Below are positions 1 to 9,428 of a stretch of 64,000 nt of DNA, piece by piece. The notes beneath the pieces are model-generated. The model saw only the letters and a program-made list of their open reading frames with translations, was not told where the DNA came from and searched no databases. A program made the translations under genes and the position numbers. Position 1 is the stretch's first letter. Each line of letters opens with the position of its first letter. The stretch comes from Acidobacteriota bacterium (GTDB taxonomy: Bacteria; Acidobacteriota; Terriglobia; Acidiferrales; UBA7541): contig JABCYZ010000001.1 of the NCBI GenBank assembly GCA_013289955.1, forward strand, positions 310,001 to 374,000, written 5' to 3'.

Positions 1-13
1 CGGCGATTTTCAC
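1..13 (-). CDS. gcvH: Start of a probable gcvH (glycine cleavage H protein), cut by the window edge
   Basis: Only a start and about three further codons are visible: GTG at 13-11 followed by codons for Lys, Ile and Ala. A good ribosome binding site (AAGGAG at 19-24, five bases before the GTG) lies in the 25-base gap after the gcvT stop. In many bacteria gcvH directly follows gcvT, and GcvH proteins often begin Met-Lys/Asn-Ile-Pro, which fits. The identification rests on context and ribosome binding site, not on protein sequence. Confidence 0.35.
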
Positions 14-38
14 GAACGCTCCTTGTGCGTGATAGTTG

Positions 39-1196
39 CTATCTCTTGGGCCGTTTGTAGAACGGTGTCGCGACGACCTGCGCTTTGCACCTTTGCTGAC
101 GGATCTGCACGTAGATCGCAGTACCAAGCGCCGACATGGCGGGCGGGGCATAAGCGAGCGCAATATTTTTGCAAAGCGTCGGCGAGGGCGAACCGCTGGT
201 GACCACGCCGATGACCTCACCGTTTTCGTTACAACAACAATATTCATCGCGAGCGATCCCGCGGTCGACCATTTCCAGACCAACCAGCGTGCGCGTGACG
301 CCTGCGGCCTTGGCACGTTCCAGCGCCGCGCGTCCGATGAAATCGCCCTTCTCCATTTTGCAGTAACGATCGAGTCCCGCTTCCCAGACATTGATTTTGT
401 CGCTGATTTCGTGCCCGTAGAGCGCCATTTTGGATTCGAGACGAAGCGTATTGCGGGCGCCGAGACCGCAGGGAATGATGCCGAACTCGCGTCCCGCTTG
501 CATCACCTTGTTCCAGACCATCTCACTCGTGGCGTCGTCAGAAGGGACATAAATTTCGAAGCCGTCTTCGCCGGTGTAGCCGGTTCGCGCAATAAGCGTG
601 TTTTTCAAATTGCAGACGGTGCCGTGCGTGAACCAATAGTTCTTGATGATACCGAGATTTGCGTCGGTCAGCTTTTGCAGCAGCTCTTGCGCGCGAGGAC
701 CTTGTATGGCGAGCTGGGTATACGCGTCGCTAAGGTCTTCGACGGCACAGTCAAAGCCTTTCGCGTTCTCTCTAACCCAGTTGATGTCTTTTTCGCGAGT
801 GCCCGCGTTGATCACGAGCAAATAGTCCTCTTCACCAAGACGGTGCACGATCACGTCGTCTACAAACGTTCCCGTAGGATAAAGCATCGCCGAATAGTGC
901 GCCTGGCCGATCGCCAGCTTCGAAGCATCGTTCATGCTGATGTGCTGTACGGCAGCAAGAGCGCCGCCCGGGGTGCGTCCGCTGCGAATGCGAATGTCGC
1001 CCATGTGGCTGACGTCGAAAACACCCACCCTGGAGCGCACCGCTTTATGTTCCGCGACCAGGCCGCCGCTCGCGGGGTACTCGACAGGCATATCCCACCC
1101 GCCGAAATTGACCATTTTTGCGCCCAAACGGCGGTGCACCGCGTTCAGCGGCGTCTTGCGCATTTCGGCGATAAAAGGAGTCGTGACAGATTCCAT
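39..1196 (-). CDS. gcvT: Aminomethyltransferase, T protein of the glycine cleavage system
   Basis: GcvT transfers the methylene group from the aminomethyl-lipoyl arm of H protein to tetrahydrofolate, releasing ammonia. The protein shows the family opening ([21 protein letters not shown]), the FDVSHMG segment, the LALQGP-like [10 protein letters not shown], the folate-site [13 protein letters not shown], and the C-terminal GYVTSG-like [12 protein letters not shown]. At about 385 residues it is slightly longer than usual because of a short N-terminal tail. The frame is open to a GTG at 1229, but that codon lies inside a good -10 element (1220-1225), so ATG 1196 is preferred; ATG 1163 is also possible. 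A probable gcvH follows 25 bases downstream. Confidence 0.95.
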   Translation of the reverse strand: MESVTTPFIAEMRKTPLNAVHRRLGAKMVNFGGWDMPVEYPASGGLVAEHKAVRSRVGVFDVSHMGDIRIRSGRTPGGALAAVQHISMNDASKLAIGQAHYSAMLYPTGTFVDDVIVHRLGEEDYLLVINAGTREKDINWVRENAKGFDCAVEDLSDAYTQLAIQGPRAQELLQKLTDANLGIIKNYWFTHGTVCNLKNTLIARTGYTGEDGFEIYVPSDDATSEMVWNKVMQAGREFGIIPCGLGARNTLRLESKMALYGHEISDKINVWEAGLDRYCKMEKGDFIGRAALERAKAAGVTRTLVGLEMVDRGIARDEYCCCNENGEVIGVVTSGSPSPTLCKNIALAYAPPAMSALGTAIYVQIRQQRCKAQVVATPFYKRPKR

Positions 1197-1219
1197 TCCG
1201 TTTGCTCGGGAAGAAATTG

Positions 1220-1248
1220 ATCTTAACACGCACCTTGAAACGGGTCAA
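1220..1248 (-). promoter_or_regulatory. Sigma-70-type promoter of gcvT
   Basis: On the minus strand TTGACC (1248-1243) and TAAGAT (1225-1220) are separated by 17 bases, placing transcription start near 1213 and giving a 5' leader of about 17 bases to ATG 1196. There is therefore no room for a glycine riboswitch. Prediction from sequence only. Confidence 0.5.
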
Positions 1249-1402
1249 AGAAGGGGCATGCAACGGGAAAAGCGAAAGGGCTTGACGGAAAATGGATGTG
1301 CGATGCCGCCACGAGGCGTGTAATAGAGGAAACGCGGCACGGCCTGAATGTCCAGCTTGCTGGGTTCTGCCAACGTCAGGTAGAGTTTTCCTGGAGGCTC
1401 CC

Positions 1403-1585
1403 ATGGCGGGTCCCATCGTTTGCGGACAATGTGACAAGACGGAAGGCAATTGCAGCTGCGAAAAATACTGCACGATTTGCAAGGGGCAGATCAACGTGAA
1501 GCTCTGCGCAGACGGACTGTATTATTGCCCGGACTGCCGGGAAGCTTGCGATGTGGCCCTTGCGAACAACTACAGTGACCGTTGA
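1403..1585 (+). CDS. Small cysteine-rich zinc-ribbon protein, 60 residues
   Basis: Unrecognised protein with cysteines arranged as CGQC, CSCEKYCTIC, a single C, YYCPDC and a last C, which would suit two zinc-ribbon or rubredoxin-like knuckles. ATG 1403 is chosen because GGAGG lies 7 bases upstream; a longer reading from 1292 is possible but unsupported. The gene overlaps the start of the next gene, so the two are probably translationally coupled. Cytoplasmic, no signal peptide. Function unknown; a regulatory or metal-binding adaptor role would be a guess. Confidence 0.7.
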   Translation: MAGPIVCGQCDKTEGNCSCEKYCTICKGQINVKLCADGLYYCPDCREACDVALANNYSDR

Positions 1586-1991
1586 TTTCAAAGTCATTGA
1601 GTTGCAGATTGATCCCGATGCGCGGCTGGCGGCCGCGGCAGGAGGCGCGGCTCGATATTTGGCCGAGGCGGCCGGCCTGGCGAGCGAAGAAGCGGCTGTG
1701 CTGCAGAAGTCTATCGTCGCTGCTTGCCTGGAATCGTTTGAGAATTTGACCGGGGACCACTCGCACCTAACAGTGACACTTACGCGTTATCCGGACCGCA
1801 TCGAAATCGCGCTAGCTCATGAGGGCGACGCGGCGCCGGCCGTGGGACTTGACCGGATTGCAGGGTTTGCGAGTCAGGTTGGCGGATCAGGCGGGCTGGG
1901 GGGAGTCGATCGCGTTCAGTATGAAGCGCGCGGCGGGCTGGCGATAACGCGATTGACGAAATATTTGGGTCATCTTCCGCCCATCCAGTAA
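1551..1991 (+). CDS. Anti-sigma-factor-like protein with degenerate RsbW/HATPase fold
   Basis: A 146-residue protein whose layout recalls RsbW/SpoIIAB ATPases: an N-terminal helix (EEAAVLQKSIVAACLES) in the place of the N box, a strand pair ending RIEIALAHEGD in the place of the D-x-G box, a glycine-rich loop (GGSGGLGGVD), and a final strand and helix (GGLAITRLTKYL). Key residues are weakly conserved, so it may bind no ATP. The start is ATG 1551, overlapping the zinc-ribbon gene by 35 bases; GTG 1575 would overlap by 11. The overlap suggests joint function. Anti-sigma regulation is inference from fold only. Confidence 0.6.
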   Translation: MWPLRTTTVTVDFKVIELQIDPDARLAAAAGGAARYLAEAAGLASEEAAVLQKSIVAACLESFENLTGDHSHLTVTLTRYPDRIEIALAHEGDAAPAVGLDRIAGFASQVGGSGGLGGVDRVQYEARGGLAITRLTKYLGHLPPIQ

Positions 1992-2006
1992 AGCCCTCTA
2001 AAAAAC

Positions 2007-2047
2007 AAAAGAGCCGGGCGCGACACCGTGTCCGGCTCTTTGTGTTT
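2007..2047. terminator. Bidirectional intrinsic terminator
   Basis: A 10-bp stem (AAAGAGCCGG at 2008-2017 with CCGGCTCTTT at 2032-2041) is flanked by an A-rich tract on the left and a T-rich tract on the right. It can therefore end both the + strand pair ending at 1991 and the minus-strand gene ending at 2070. Confidence 0.75.
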
Positions 2048-2069
2048 TTGAAGTGTGGGCCTTGCAAGG

Positions 2070-3122
2070 CTACATTTTGAAAGAGAAAGTATTGTGTTTG
2101 ATGAGCGAAGTCATTTGATCGTCGCTCAGGGACATATGCAAGGTCACTCGGTCGCCTCCCGGAGTGATGCGAACCTGATCGAGCAGTGCGGCAAGGTCCG
2201 GATTGTCTTTTTGCGCCTGATACCTCTTATAGAGGAAACCCGCCTGCAGCAGCTGCCCAAGCGTGTTGGCGTCATCGGTGGAACCGCAGATGGCCTGGAC
2301 CTTTGCGTCCAGGTCGCTTCCGGCCTCGATATTGATAATGGAGTTTTGCATGCGCATCACGAGCTTTGCAGCTTCGGGGAATTGTTGGATCTCAGGGGCC
2401 AGTTGCTGCATTGCCAAGCGAGTATAGGCAGGATTGGTCACGAGCCATACGGAGCTGCCAGTGTTGGCCTCGTTGATCAGCGAAAAGAACTTGTCGTTGC
2501 GCATCAGGCCATCCTCATCGCCGAAGCGCACGCTGATCATTTTTTCCAAAATGCTCCTGTGCCCGTAGGCGGCCGTGCTGGCATCGATGAAGACGAAGAA
2601 GAGGTCCGCAGCGCCGGTTCCGGTACCAAACGCGTAAAAAGTATAGCCGTGGAATGAGGTTGTGGGGAGCTTTTGCCTCTTGAAGTAAGCGGCAGTCGAA
2701 TCCTGATTGAAATTGCCCAGCGCTATCCCAACCATCTGTTCGCCATTGGGAACCGCTTCTGAGCCAGAGCCTTCGGTCTTGGAGTTCAATCCTTCGGCGA
2801 CAAGAGCCCAGGCAATCTCATCGACCTGGCTGTTGGGGTCATTGCCGGTAGAAGCCAAGAATTTCTCGAACTGGCGAAACCGCTCGGGAAGCACTTGCTC
2901 TTGCAATTGCGGAAACCATTTCAAAGTGCGGGCTTTCTTCAGGTCGGCATAGCCGAATTCGCCCACGTCCTTGGGGAACATTCCGATCACATTTGCCCCG
3001 AGTGTGCCAGCTTGCGCCGGTTTGGGCACCGCCAGTGCCATGACCAGCAAGAGGCCCGTAGCCAAAGGTCTGCAAAGCGCCGCGCCAGTCCTGGCCGGGC
3101 CTGAATTCGCTGTAGACTTCAT
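2070..3122 (-). CDS. Secreted protein of unknown function, 350 residues
   Basis: It has an N-terminal signal peptide: positive start, hydrophobic LATGLLLVMALAV, and a likely cut after PAQA near residue 38. The mature part has no motif I recognise. It contains a region of alternating short strands and helices (FHGYTFYAFGTG, DLFFVFIDASTAAYGH) and a C-terminal segment ending FKM. It is the last gene of the minus-strand run with ftcD, 36 bases after the ftcD stop, and is followed by a terminator. Location suggests co-transcription with histidine degradation genes, but nothing in the sequence links it to that pathway. Start ATG 3122 has AGGAG upstream. Confidence 0.7.
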   Translation of the reverse strand: MKSTANSGPARTGAALCRPLATGLLLVMALAVPKPAQAGTLGANVIGMFPKDVGEFGYADLKKARTLKWFPQLQEQVLPERFRQFEKFLASTGNDPNSQVDEIAWALVAEGLNSKTEGSGSEAVPNGEQMVGIALGNFNQDSTAAYFKRQKLPTTSFHGYTFYAFGTGTGAADLFFVFIDASTAAYGHRSILEKMISVRFGDEDGLMRNDKFFSLINEANTGSSVWLVTNPAYTRLAMQQLAPEIQQFPEAAKLVMRMQNSIINIEAGSDLDAKVQAICGSTDDANTLGQLLQAGFLYKRYQAQKDNPDLAALLDQVRITPGGDRVTLHMSLSDDQMTSLIKHNTFSFKM

Positions 3123-3158
3123 GAAGAGCTCCTTTCAATGGCTGGGGGAAGATCTATT

Positions 3159-4697
3159 CTACGCGGTCGTCGAGCGGGGCGCATCGCCCAATCGCTCGCG
3201 AAGAGAGGCGACTCTGGTTCGCATCAGGGCCACGTAGGCGCTATCGGAAATTCCATCGAGATTGATCTCGACATTCGCTAGAGCCCCGCGTGCCCCCGCC
3301 GCGGCCATGTAGCGTGCTACTTCCAAGTCTGACCTCATGGATGCGGCCGCGATAGCATCCAGTTGTCCCAATCGTTCGAAAAGGGCAACGGCATGCTCGG
3401 CCACCTCGAGGGGGACTTGCGAGGCACCTTTTGTGGCGGTTTGGATGGAGGCTTCCCGTTTTTGCACTTCCTCGACATTGCTTTGCGGCAACTTGAACGA
3501 GGTGATTACGGCGTCGTAGGAAGCCGCGTCGCGGTCGATAGCATCTGCAAGGTCGTCAGCGATCTGGCGCAAGGCATCCAGTTCCGCAGAGAGCCTGTCG
3601 ACATAAGCCGCCTGAGACTTCTTTTTGCGAGAAAGGCCAGCAACCATGTGGGCCAGGGAAGCCGCCAACGCGCCCGCCATGGCAGAAACGCTGCCGCCTC
3701 CCGGCGTCACTGTCGGCGCCGCCACAGCTTCCAGAAACGGGCGAGCCAGGCTGGCGAATTTGCCGGCCTTGCCTGCTTCGAGCGGAGCGCCGCCGAGAGC
3801 AGCGGCCAGCTTGTTTTCAAACACCTGAGCCGGGGAGAAGTTCTCCAATTGCAGGAAAAAGTCCGCCGCCATTTCGATTGCTTTTTTGGGGATGAGGCCG
3901 ACGATTTCGCTGCCAACAGGCACGGCGCCATGGCGCTCCGCTTCGCGCTTCACCATTTCGTAGACGCGGTGCATCGGAGTTTGCTCGAAATCAGTGAGAT
4001 TAATGGAGACTTGGGCCAGGTTGCGTGCCTTCAGTTCCACTCCCATGGATTTGACGTAACGGAGGCCGCCCGAGGAAAACCGGATAGCCTTTGCGATTTT
4101 GTTGGCGATGCCGACGTCCGGAGTGTTCAGGTTTACGTTGTAAGCGATCAGAAATTTGCGCGCGCCGACTACGGTAACACCCGCCGTCGGATGCAGCTTC
4201 GGCTCGCCGACGTCCGGCTGGCGGTCGTGATTGTGCTTCATCTCCTCGCGCAAGCCTTCAAACTGCCCGCGGCGCACATTTTCCAGGTTGACGCGGTCCG
4301 GCCGCTTCGCCGCAGCCTCATAGAAAAACACCGGAATTCTGTAACGCGCCCAGATTTCGTGCCCGGTACGGTGTGCCAGAGCGACACAGTCTTCGATGGT
4401 GACGCCCTCAATCGGTATGAACGGCACGACGTCCGTCGCGCCCACGCGGGGGTGCGCTCCGGCGTGCTTCGTCAGGTCGATCAGCTCCATGGCCTTGCCG
4501 ACCCCGCGCAAGGCGGCCTCCGCCACGGCCTCCGGCTCCCCCGCCAGAGTCAGCACGCAGCGATTATGGTCCGCGTCCATTTCGCGGTCGAGAACGTAAA
4601 CACCGGAGACGCTGCTCATCGCTGAAACAATGGCGTCGACTTTCGCCGGATCCCGCCCCTCGGAAAAATTCGGCACGCATTCAATAAGTCGTTTCAT
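3159..4697 (-). CDS. ftcD: Fused glutamate formimidoyltransferase / formimidoyl-THF cyclodeaminase
   Basis: A bifunctional enzyme of histidine breakdown. It moves the formimino group of formiminoglutamate to tetrahydrofolate, giving glutamate, and then deaminates it to methenyl-THF. Residues 1-300 are the transferase: the CVPNFSEGRD opening, HAGAHPRVGATDVVPFIP with the catalytic histidine region, and GVELKARNLAQVSINLTDF. From about 320 to 512 is the helical cyclodeaminase (TVTPGGGSVSAMAGALAASL). The length of 512 matches other two-domain FtcD proteins. It follows hutI and a small membrane protein in the same minus-strand run, completing the route from urocanate to glutamate without HutG or HutF. 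ATG start. Confidence 0.95.
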   Translation of the reverse strand: MKRLIECVPNFSEGRDPAKVDAIVSAMSSVSGVYVLDREMDADHNRCVLTLAGEPEAVAEAALRGVGKAMELIDLTKHAGAHPRVGATDVVPFIPIEGVTIEDCVALAHRTGHEIWARYRIPVFFYEAAAKRPDRVNLENVRRGQFEGLREEMKHNHDRQPDVGEPKLHPTAGVTVVGARKFLIAYNVNLNTPDVGIANKIAKAIRFSSGGLRYVKSMGVELKARNLAQVSINLTDFEQTPMHRVYEMVKREAERHGAVPVGSEIVGLIPKKAIEMAADFFLQLENFSPAQVFENKLAAALGGAPLEAGKAGKFASLARPFLEAVAAPTVTPGGGSVSAMAGALAASLAHMVAGLSRKKKSQAAYVDRLSAELDALRQIADDLADAIDRDAASYDAVITSFKLPQSNVEEVQKREASIQTATKGASQVPLEVAEHAVALFERLGQLDAIAAASMRSDLEVARYMAAAGARGALANVEINLDGISDSAYVALMRTRVASLRERLGDAPRSTTA

Positions 4698-4808
4698 CCT
4701 AAACGTGTCCCTCGTGTCTCACCACACCATCATAGGAGATTTTGCGCCTCCAGAGCCATCTGCGGTCCGTGTAAAGTGCTTCGGAAGCGCCAAAATGCCA
4801 TTCAAGGA

Positions 4809-5225
4809 TTACTTGGGAGGCTTAATAAAAGGGCTCGGTGGAGGATATCTCTTGTCGCCCGCCGGAGGCATCGGACGAAAATCCTTGCTCACACGGGGCA
4901 GCGCAGGTGGCGTGTATTTTTTCGATGGCATCGACGCCAATGGCTTTCTCTCTGGCTTCCTGGGAGCCTGCTCGCCCTTCATGAACTGAACGACCTGCCG
5001 GATAAAAAATACGATTCCTACGATCCAGAGCCCAATGATCGCAGATTCATAGAGGCTGTAACCAAACGCCGTAAGAAAAAAAGTGGCGACCACGAAGAGA
5101 ATTCCCAAAACGGGATAAAAGTGCTCCGATAACAAAGACTTCTGCTGCGTCCTCTTTACTTGGAGGACTTTAATCTTTTTGACCGGTTTCTTTTGCGGGT
5201 TAGGTTTTGGCTTTGTCGGCGGCAT
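4809..5225 (-). CDS. Small membrane protein with basic, proline-rich tails
   Basis: About 138 residues: a basic Lys/Pro-rich N-terminus (PTKPKPNPQKKPVKKIK), two transmembrane helices (near residues 37-57 and 62-80), then a Pro/Arg-rich cytoplasmic tail with several PP pairs. No family recognised. ATG 5225 is chosen; it overlaps the hutI stop by 26 bases, so translation is probably coupled. It lies between hutI and ftcD in the hut run, but the sequence gives no direct clue to a role there. Confidence 0.65.
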   Translation of the reverse strand: MPPTKPKPNPQKKPVKKIKVLQVKRTQQKSLLSEHFYPVLGILFVVATFFLTAFGYSLYESAIIGLWIVGIVFFIRQVVQFMKGEQAPRKPERKPLASMPSKKYTPPALPRVSKDFRPMPPAGDKRYPPPSPFIKPPK

Positions 5226-6588
5226 GGACCACGACACCCCGCTTCATGGTCAACCAACAGGTATTCATTCCAAAATAATAAGGAATTTCGCGGTAATCGG
5301 CCACTTCGAAGACTGCCAGGTCCGCCAATTTGCCAACCCCGAGCGAGCCCAGGCCCTTTTCGCGGCGCAGGGCATAGGCCCCGTTGATGGTCGCGGAGGT
5401 GATGGCTTCAGCGGGGGTCATCCTGAGTTGGCTGCAGGCCAGCGACAAGATCATGGGCATGCTCATGGTCGGGCTCGTCCCGGGATTATAGTCCGTGGCA
5501 AGAGCAACGATGCAGCCTGCATCGATGAGCTTGCGGGCTGGCGCGTATTTTTGCAGGCCAAGATGGAAATCACAGCCGGGAAGCAGCGTTGCCACAGTCT
5601 GCGATTTGGCCAGTGCAGCGATGTCGCTTGCATTGATTTTCTCGAGATGGTCGCAGCTGGCCGCGCCGAGTTTTACGGCGAGTTGCGTTGCTCCGGTGTG
5701 TGTGAGCTGTTCCGCATGCAGCCTGGGAACCAGGCCCTCTCCCCTGCCAGCTTCGAGGATCTGCTGGGCTTGCTCGCGAGTGAACGCTCCGCGATCGCAG
5801 AAGACGTCGTTGAATTCCGCGAGCTTCTCTTCGGCCACTTCGGGGATCAGTTTCTGGGTGAGCAGCGCCATGTAGCTATTCACTCCCGCGGACGATCCGC
5901 GATATTCAGCGGGAACGACATGCGCGCCGAGAAACGTGGAGACAATATCCAGAGGCTGCTCGGCGGCAAGCTCCTTGTGCAGCCGCAGGATTTTCAATTC
6001 GCTCATAACATCCAGACCATAGCCGCTTTTGGCTTCGATCGTCGTCGTGCCGTAACCGGCGAATTGCGTGAGAGCCCGCCGCGCGCGCTGTTTCAGGGCT
6101 TCCGAAGTGGCCGCGCGCAGCTTTTTCACGGAGTTCAAGATCCCACCGCCCTTTCGGGCTATTTCCTCGTAGCTCGCACCCGCGATTTTTAGCTCATATT
6201 CTTCGGCGCGACTTGCGGCGTGGATCAGGTGGGTGTGCGAATCGACAAAGCCTGGCAACACGACACGGCCGCCAAGGTCCAATTTTTCCGCGGCGGCCGC
6301 TTCGGGCAGCGCTTCGATCTCCGGGCGCGTCCCCACGGCTGTGATCCAGCCGTCGCGAACGAGCAGCGCCCCGTTCCTGATGATGCCAAGATTGGCAAGC
6401 GCCGCTCCGCGGCGCGGGCCGCGGCCGCGCAGCGTCAGAAGTTGTGAAGCGCCCGTAATGAGCAGGGAAGTAGGCAAGGCCCAAGTATTATGCTGGATAG
6501 AAGATGCGAGTGCACGGCAGGAGTGTGACAAGGCATTCCTCGCTGTCTCCTGCTTTTTGCCGGCAATGTGAAAAAAACGGACAGACAA
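5200..6588 (-). CDS. hutI: Imidazolonepropionase
   Basis: HutI hydrolyses imidazolone-5-propionate to N-formimino-L-glutamate. The amidohydrolase metal motifs are present: VDSHTHLIHA, the HAEQLTHTG histidine segment, and DYNPGTSPT. The substrate-binding YGTTTIEAKSGYGLD is also clear. The start is uncertain. The family usually begins near LLITGASQLLTL, which would fit TTG 6477, leaving the first 37 residues as an unusual tail. The outer TTG 6588 has an AGGA nine bases upstream and sits 14 bases after the previous stop, so it is kept here. It is the third gene of the hutU-nmrA-like-hutI-orf-ftcD run. Confidence 0.93.
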   Translation of the reverse strand: MSVRFFHIAGKKQETARNALSHSCRALASSIQHNTWALPTSLLITGASQLLTLRGRGPRRGAALANLGIIRNGALLVRDGWITAVGTRPEIEALPEAAAAEKLDLGGRVVLPGFVDSHTHLIHAASRAEEYELKIAGASYEEIARKGGGILNSVKKLRAATSEALKQRARRALTQFAGYGTTTIEAKSGYGLDVMSELKILRLHKELAAEQPLDIVSTFLGAHVVPAEYRGSSAGVNSYMALLTQKLIPEVAEEKLAEFNDVFCDRGAFTREQAQQILEAGRGEGLVPRLHAEQLTHTGATQLAVKLGAASCDHLEKINASDIAALAKSQTVATLLPGCDFHLGLQKYAPARKLIDAGCIVALATDYNPGTSPTMSMPMILSLACSQLRMTPAEAITSATINGAYALRREKGLGSLGVGKLADLAVFEVADYREIPYYFGMNTCWLTMKRGVVVHAADKAKT

Positions 6589-6604
6589 GAATCGCTGTCC
6601 TGCT

Positions 6605-7507
6605 TCACGCGCTTATGGCTTGGCCTTTATAGGCCGGAACAAACGCTTTCTGTACAAATTCTTCGTAGGATGTCGGCGTAGTGTTCGCCGCTGAGCGAGG
6701 TTCGAGCGCGCACATATGTCCGCTATTCAGCGAATCGCACATCTCGCATAGCAGCGTTGCCATATCTTTCGACATGCCCATCTGGGTCATCCCTTGAATC
6801 ACCTGCTCTCGAGGCAACTGAACGTAGGTGAGATTCGGCATCCCGATGGCCGCTCCAGCGATCTTTGCAATTTCCAGATACGTGAGGTCTCGCTGGCCCA
6901 GAAGCTCGCGCTTCCGCTGGCCGGCGAAATCGAGTTTGAGAAGCGCGTCGGCGGCCGCAGCGCCGATGTCACGAGTGGCGATCACAGGCAAGGCGAGGTC
7001 CGCATGGACGGGGCCGGCCATCATTCCAAAACTCTTGATGATCCCAACCTGCGGCAGCGTATTCTCCATGAAATAGCCGGCGCGCAAGTAAAGCGCATTT
7101 AGCCCAGGTATTCGAGCAAGCCTTTCCTCCAGGATGTGAAGCCCAAGCACGGGGCCGGTCTTAGCCGCCTTGTCAGCGCCAAAGCTGCTGAGGATCACTG
7201 CGTGCGTGACGCCTGCAGCCTCGAGTGCATTCGCTATCGACTCTGTCGACTTGTCCTGATGCTCGCGGTAATGCGGGCTGGCCGGATCGGGAGGCAGCAT
7301 GGCATAGACGGCGCGCGCGCCGGTAAATGCTTTGGTCAAAGCCGCGGAATCTGACAGGTCCGCTTCAAACGCTTCCGCGCCTCGAGCAGCGAGCTTCGAA
7401 AGACGCTCCTTACTGCGCCCTACGACGCGCACCTTCTGGCCCTTGGTCAACAGCATTTCGGCGGCGACACTTCCCGTATTTCCCGAGGCTCCCAAAATGA
7501 CGTACAT
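6605..7507 (-). CDS. NmrA-type NAD(P)-binding Rossmann protein
   Basis: A 300-residue atypical short-chain dehydrogenase of the NmrA/quinone-oxidoreductase-2 group. The N-terminal nucleotide loop is GASGNTG (residues 6-12), followed by VRVVGRS that would contact NADP phosphate. The usual catalytic YxxxK is not evident, as expected for NmrA sensors or reductases. ATG 7507 is fixed by a strong AGGAGG six bases upstream; the longer open frame to 7897 only shadows hutU. It lies between hutU and hutI, 59 bases after hutU and 16 before hutI. A role in histidine catabolism is suggested only by position. Confidence 0.85.
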   Translation of the reverse strand: MYVILGASGNTGSVAAEMLLTKGQKVRVVGRSKERLSKLAARGAEAFEADLSDSAALTKAFTGARAVYAMLPPDPASPHYREHQDKSTESIANALEAAGVTHAVILSSFGADKAAKTGPVLGLHILEERLARIPGLNALYLRAGYFMENTLPQVGIIKSFGMMAGPVHADLALPVIATRDIGAAAADALLKLDFAGQRKRELLGQRDLTYLEIAKIAGAAIGMPNLTYVQLPREQVIQGMTQMGMSKDMATLLCEMCDSLNSGHMCALEPRSAANTTPTSYEEFVQKAFVPAYKGQAISA

Positions 7508-7566
7508 GATTTCCTCCTGCTGCACTGCTGCGAGTAGGATGCGCGGCAGAGCGGGGAAGATACTCT

Positions 7567-9255
7567 CTAGAACATGGGGATTTTGACGCCCGTCTTTTTC
7601 GCGAATGCAATCGCCTCGGGGTAGCCGGCGTCCACATGGCGCACGACGCCCATGCCGGGATCGTTCGTAAGGACGCGCTCGATCCGCGCGGCCATTTCTT
7701 TTGTTCCATCGGCGACCGTGACCTGCCCGGCGTGCTGCGAGTAGCCGATGCCCACACCACCGCCATTGTGAATCGAGACCCACGACGCGCCGCTGGCGGT
7801 GTTCACGAGCGCATTGAGCAGGGGCCAATCGGCAACGGCATCGGAACCGTCGAGCATGGATTCTGTCTCGCGATAAGGCGAAGAGACCGAACCGCAATCG
7901 AGATGATCGCGCCCCATCACCACCGGGGCTTTCAGCTCTCCGCGCGCTACAAGTTCATTCAGCGCCAGCCCGAATTTGTCGCGCTCGCCGTAACCCAGCC
8001 AGCAAATGCGCGAAGGCAATCCCTGAAACTTCACGCGTTTCTGGGCAAGCTTGATCCAGCGCCTCAGGTGTTCGTCGTGCGGAAACATTTCGAGAACGAG
8101 TTGATCGGTCCGCGCGATGTCCGAAGCTTCGCCGGAAAGCGCTGCCCAGCGAAACGGCCCTTTGCCTTCGCAGAAAAGTGGACGGATATATGCCGGCACG
8201 AATCCCGGGAAGTCGTAGGCGTTCTTGACGCCATGTTCGAACGCAAACGTTCGAATATTGTTGCCGTAATCAAACGTAACCGCGCCGAGCTTCTGCAGGG
8301 CGAGCATTCCCTCGACGTGCTGCGCCATCGCCCTAAGCGCGTGCTTGCGGTACTCCTGGGGATCGTTTTTGCGCAGCTCCAGTGCGGCTTCGAGCGATAT
8401 GCCATTCGGCACATAGCCGGCGATAGGATCGTGGGCGCTCGTCTGGTCGGTCAAGAGATCCGGCACAACGCCGCGCCTGGCCAACTCCGGAATCAAATCG
8501 GCGCAGTTGCCTACCAGCCCGACAGAAGTAGCTTCGCGCTTGCGGACGGCGTTTTTCAGGATGCGCAGCGCCTCGTCGAGGCTCGTCACCATGACGTCGC
8601 AGTAGCCGCCCTTTACGCGCCGCTTGATGCGCTCGGGGTCGACGTCAATCCCAAGAAACGCCGCGCCGTTCATCGTAGCGGCCAGCGGTTGCGCGCCGCC
8701 CATGCCGCCCATGCCGCCGGTCACAACCAGTTTGCCTGCTAGGTCACCGCCAAAATGCTTTCGAGCCGCCGCTGCAAATGTTTCGTAGGTGCCCTGCAAA
8801 ATTCCCTGCGTGCCGATGTAAATCCAGCTGCCCGCGGTCATTTGGCCATACATCATCAGCCCGGCGCGGTCGAGTTCGTTGAAGCGTTCCCAATTGTTCC
8901 ATTGGCCGGTCAGGTTGGAGTTGCAAAGAAGGACACGCGGCGCGTAGTCGTGCGTCCGGAAAACAGCCACCGGCTTGCCCGATTGCACCAAAAGTGTTTC
9001 GTCCGATTCGAGGGCCTTCAACGACCGGACAATCGCGTGAAAACATTCCCAATTCCGCGCCGCTTTCCCCGTCCCGCCATACACCACCAAATCTTCCGGC
9101 TTCTCGGCCACTTCGGGGTCGAGATTGTTCATCAACATGCGCAGAGCCGCTTCCTGCTGCCACCCCTTGCAAGAGAGCGCCGTCCCCCGCGCGGCGCGGA
9201 AGGGGCCTTTGGACAAAGAGCCGTCGGCTAATGTTCCAGAAATCGTTGCACTCAT
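7567..9255 (-). CDS. hutU: Urocanate hydratase
   Basis: HutU adds water to urocanate, giving imidazolone-5-propionate, using tightly bound NAD+. The 562-residue length matches the family. Visible signatures are [31 protein letters not shown], the NAD loop [30 protein letters not shown], and [21 protein letters not shown] 9255 has GGAG eight bases upstream. It is the first gene of the minus-strand hut run and is divergent from the acyl-CoA synthetase gene. No hutH is in the window. Confidence 0.97.
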   Translation of the reverse strand: MSATISGTLADGSLSKGPFRAARGTALSCKGWQQEAALRMLMNNLDPEVAEKPEDLVVYGGTGKAARNWECFHAIVRSLKALESDETLLVQSGKPVAVFRTHDYAPRVLLCNSNLTGQWNNWERFNELDRAGLMMYGQMTAGSWIYIGTQGILQGTYETFAAAARKHFGGDLAGKLVVTGGMGGMGGAQPLAATMNGAAFLGIDVDPERIKRRVKGGYCDVMVTSLDEALRILKNAVRKREATSVGLVGNCADLIPELARRGVVPDLLTDQTSAHDPIAGYVPNGISLEAALELRKNDPQEYRKHALRAMAQHVEGMLALQKLGAVTFDYGNNIRTFAFEHGVKNAYDFPGFVPAYIRPLFCEGKGPFRWAALSGEASDIARTDQLVLEMFPHDEHLRRWIKLAQKRVKFQGLPSRICWLGYGERDKFGLALNELVARGELKAPVVMGRDHLDCGSVSSPYRETESMLDGSDAVADWPLLNALVNTASGASWVSIHNGGGVGIGYSQHAGQVTVADGTKEMAARIERVLTNDPGMGVVRHVDAGYPEAIAFAKKTGVKIPMF

Positions 9256-9428
9256 CGAGGAACTCCGCGTTTCATCTTAACGCAGGGCTGCTTTCTCTAC
9301 CACATCGGCCAGGCGGGACAGCTTTGTGTGCTGGCCGCGGACAGCGCTCGAGCAGCGCGTCGGGACCCGCACCAGTACCGGAGTTGGATTGCACGCCGAA
9401 ATGGCCTAGGGTAAAGTCAAGGCATCCG

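Noticed and set aside
3363..4625. 420-codon + strand frame over ftcD
   Set aside because: Antisense shadow of a well-conserved enzyme gene.
8994..9428. N-terminal extension of the acyl-CoA synthetase frame
   Set aside because: It overlaps the opposite-strand hutU gene and is not part of the family; the true start is ATG 9429.
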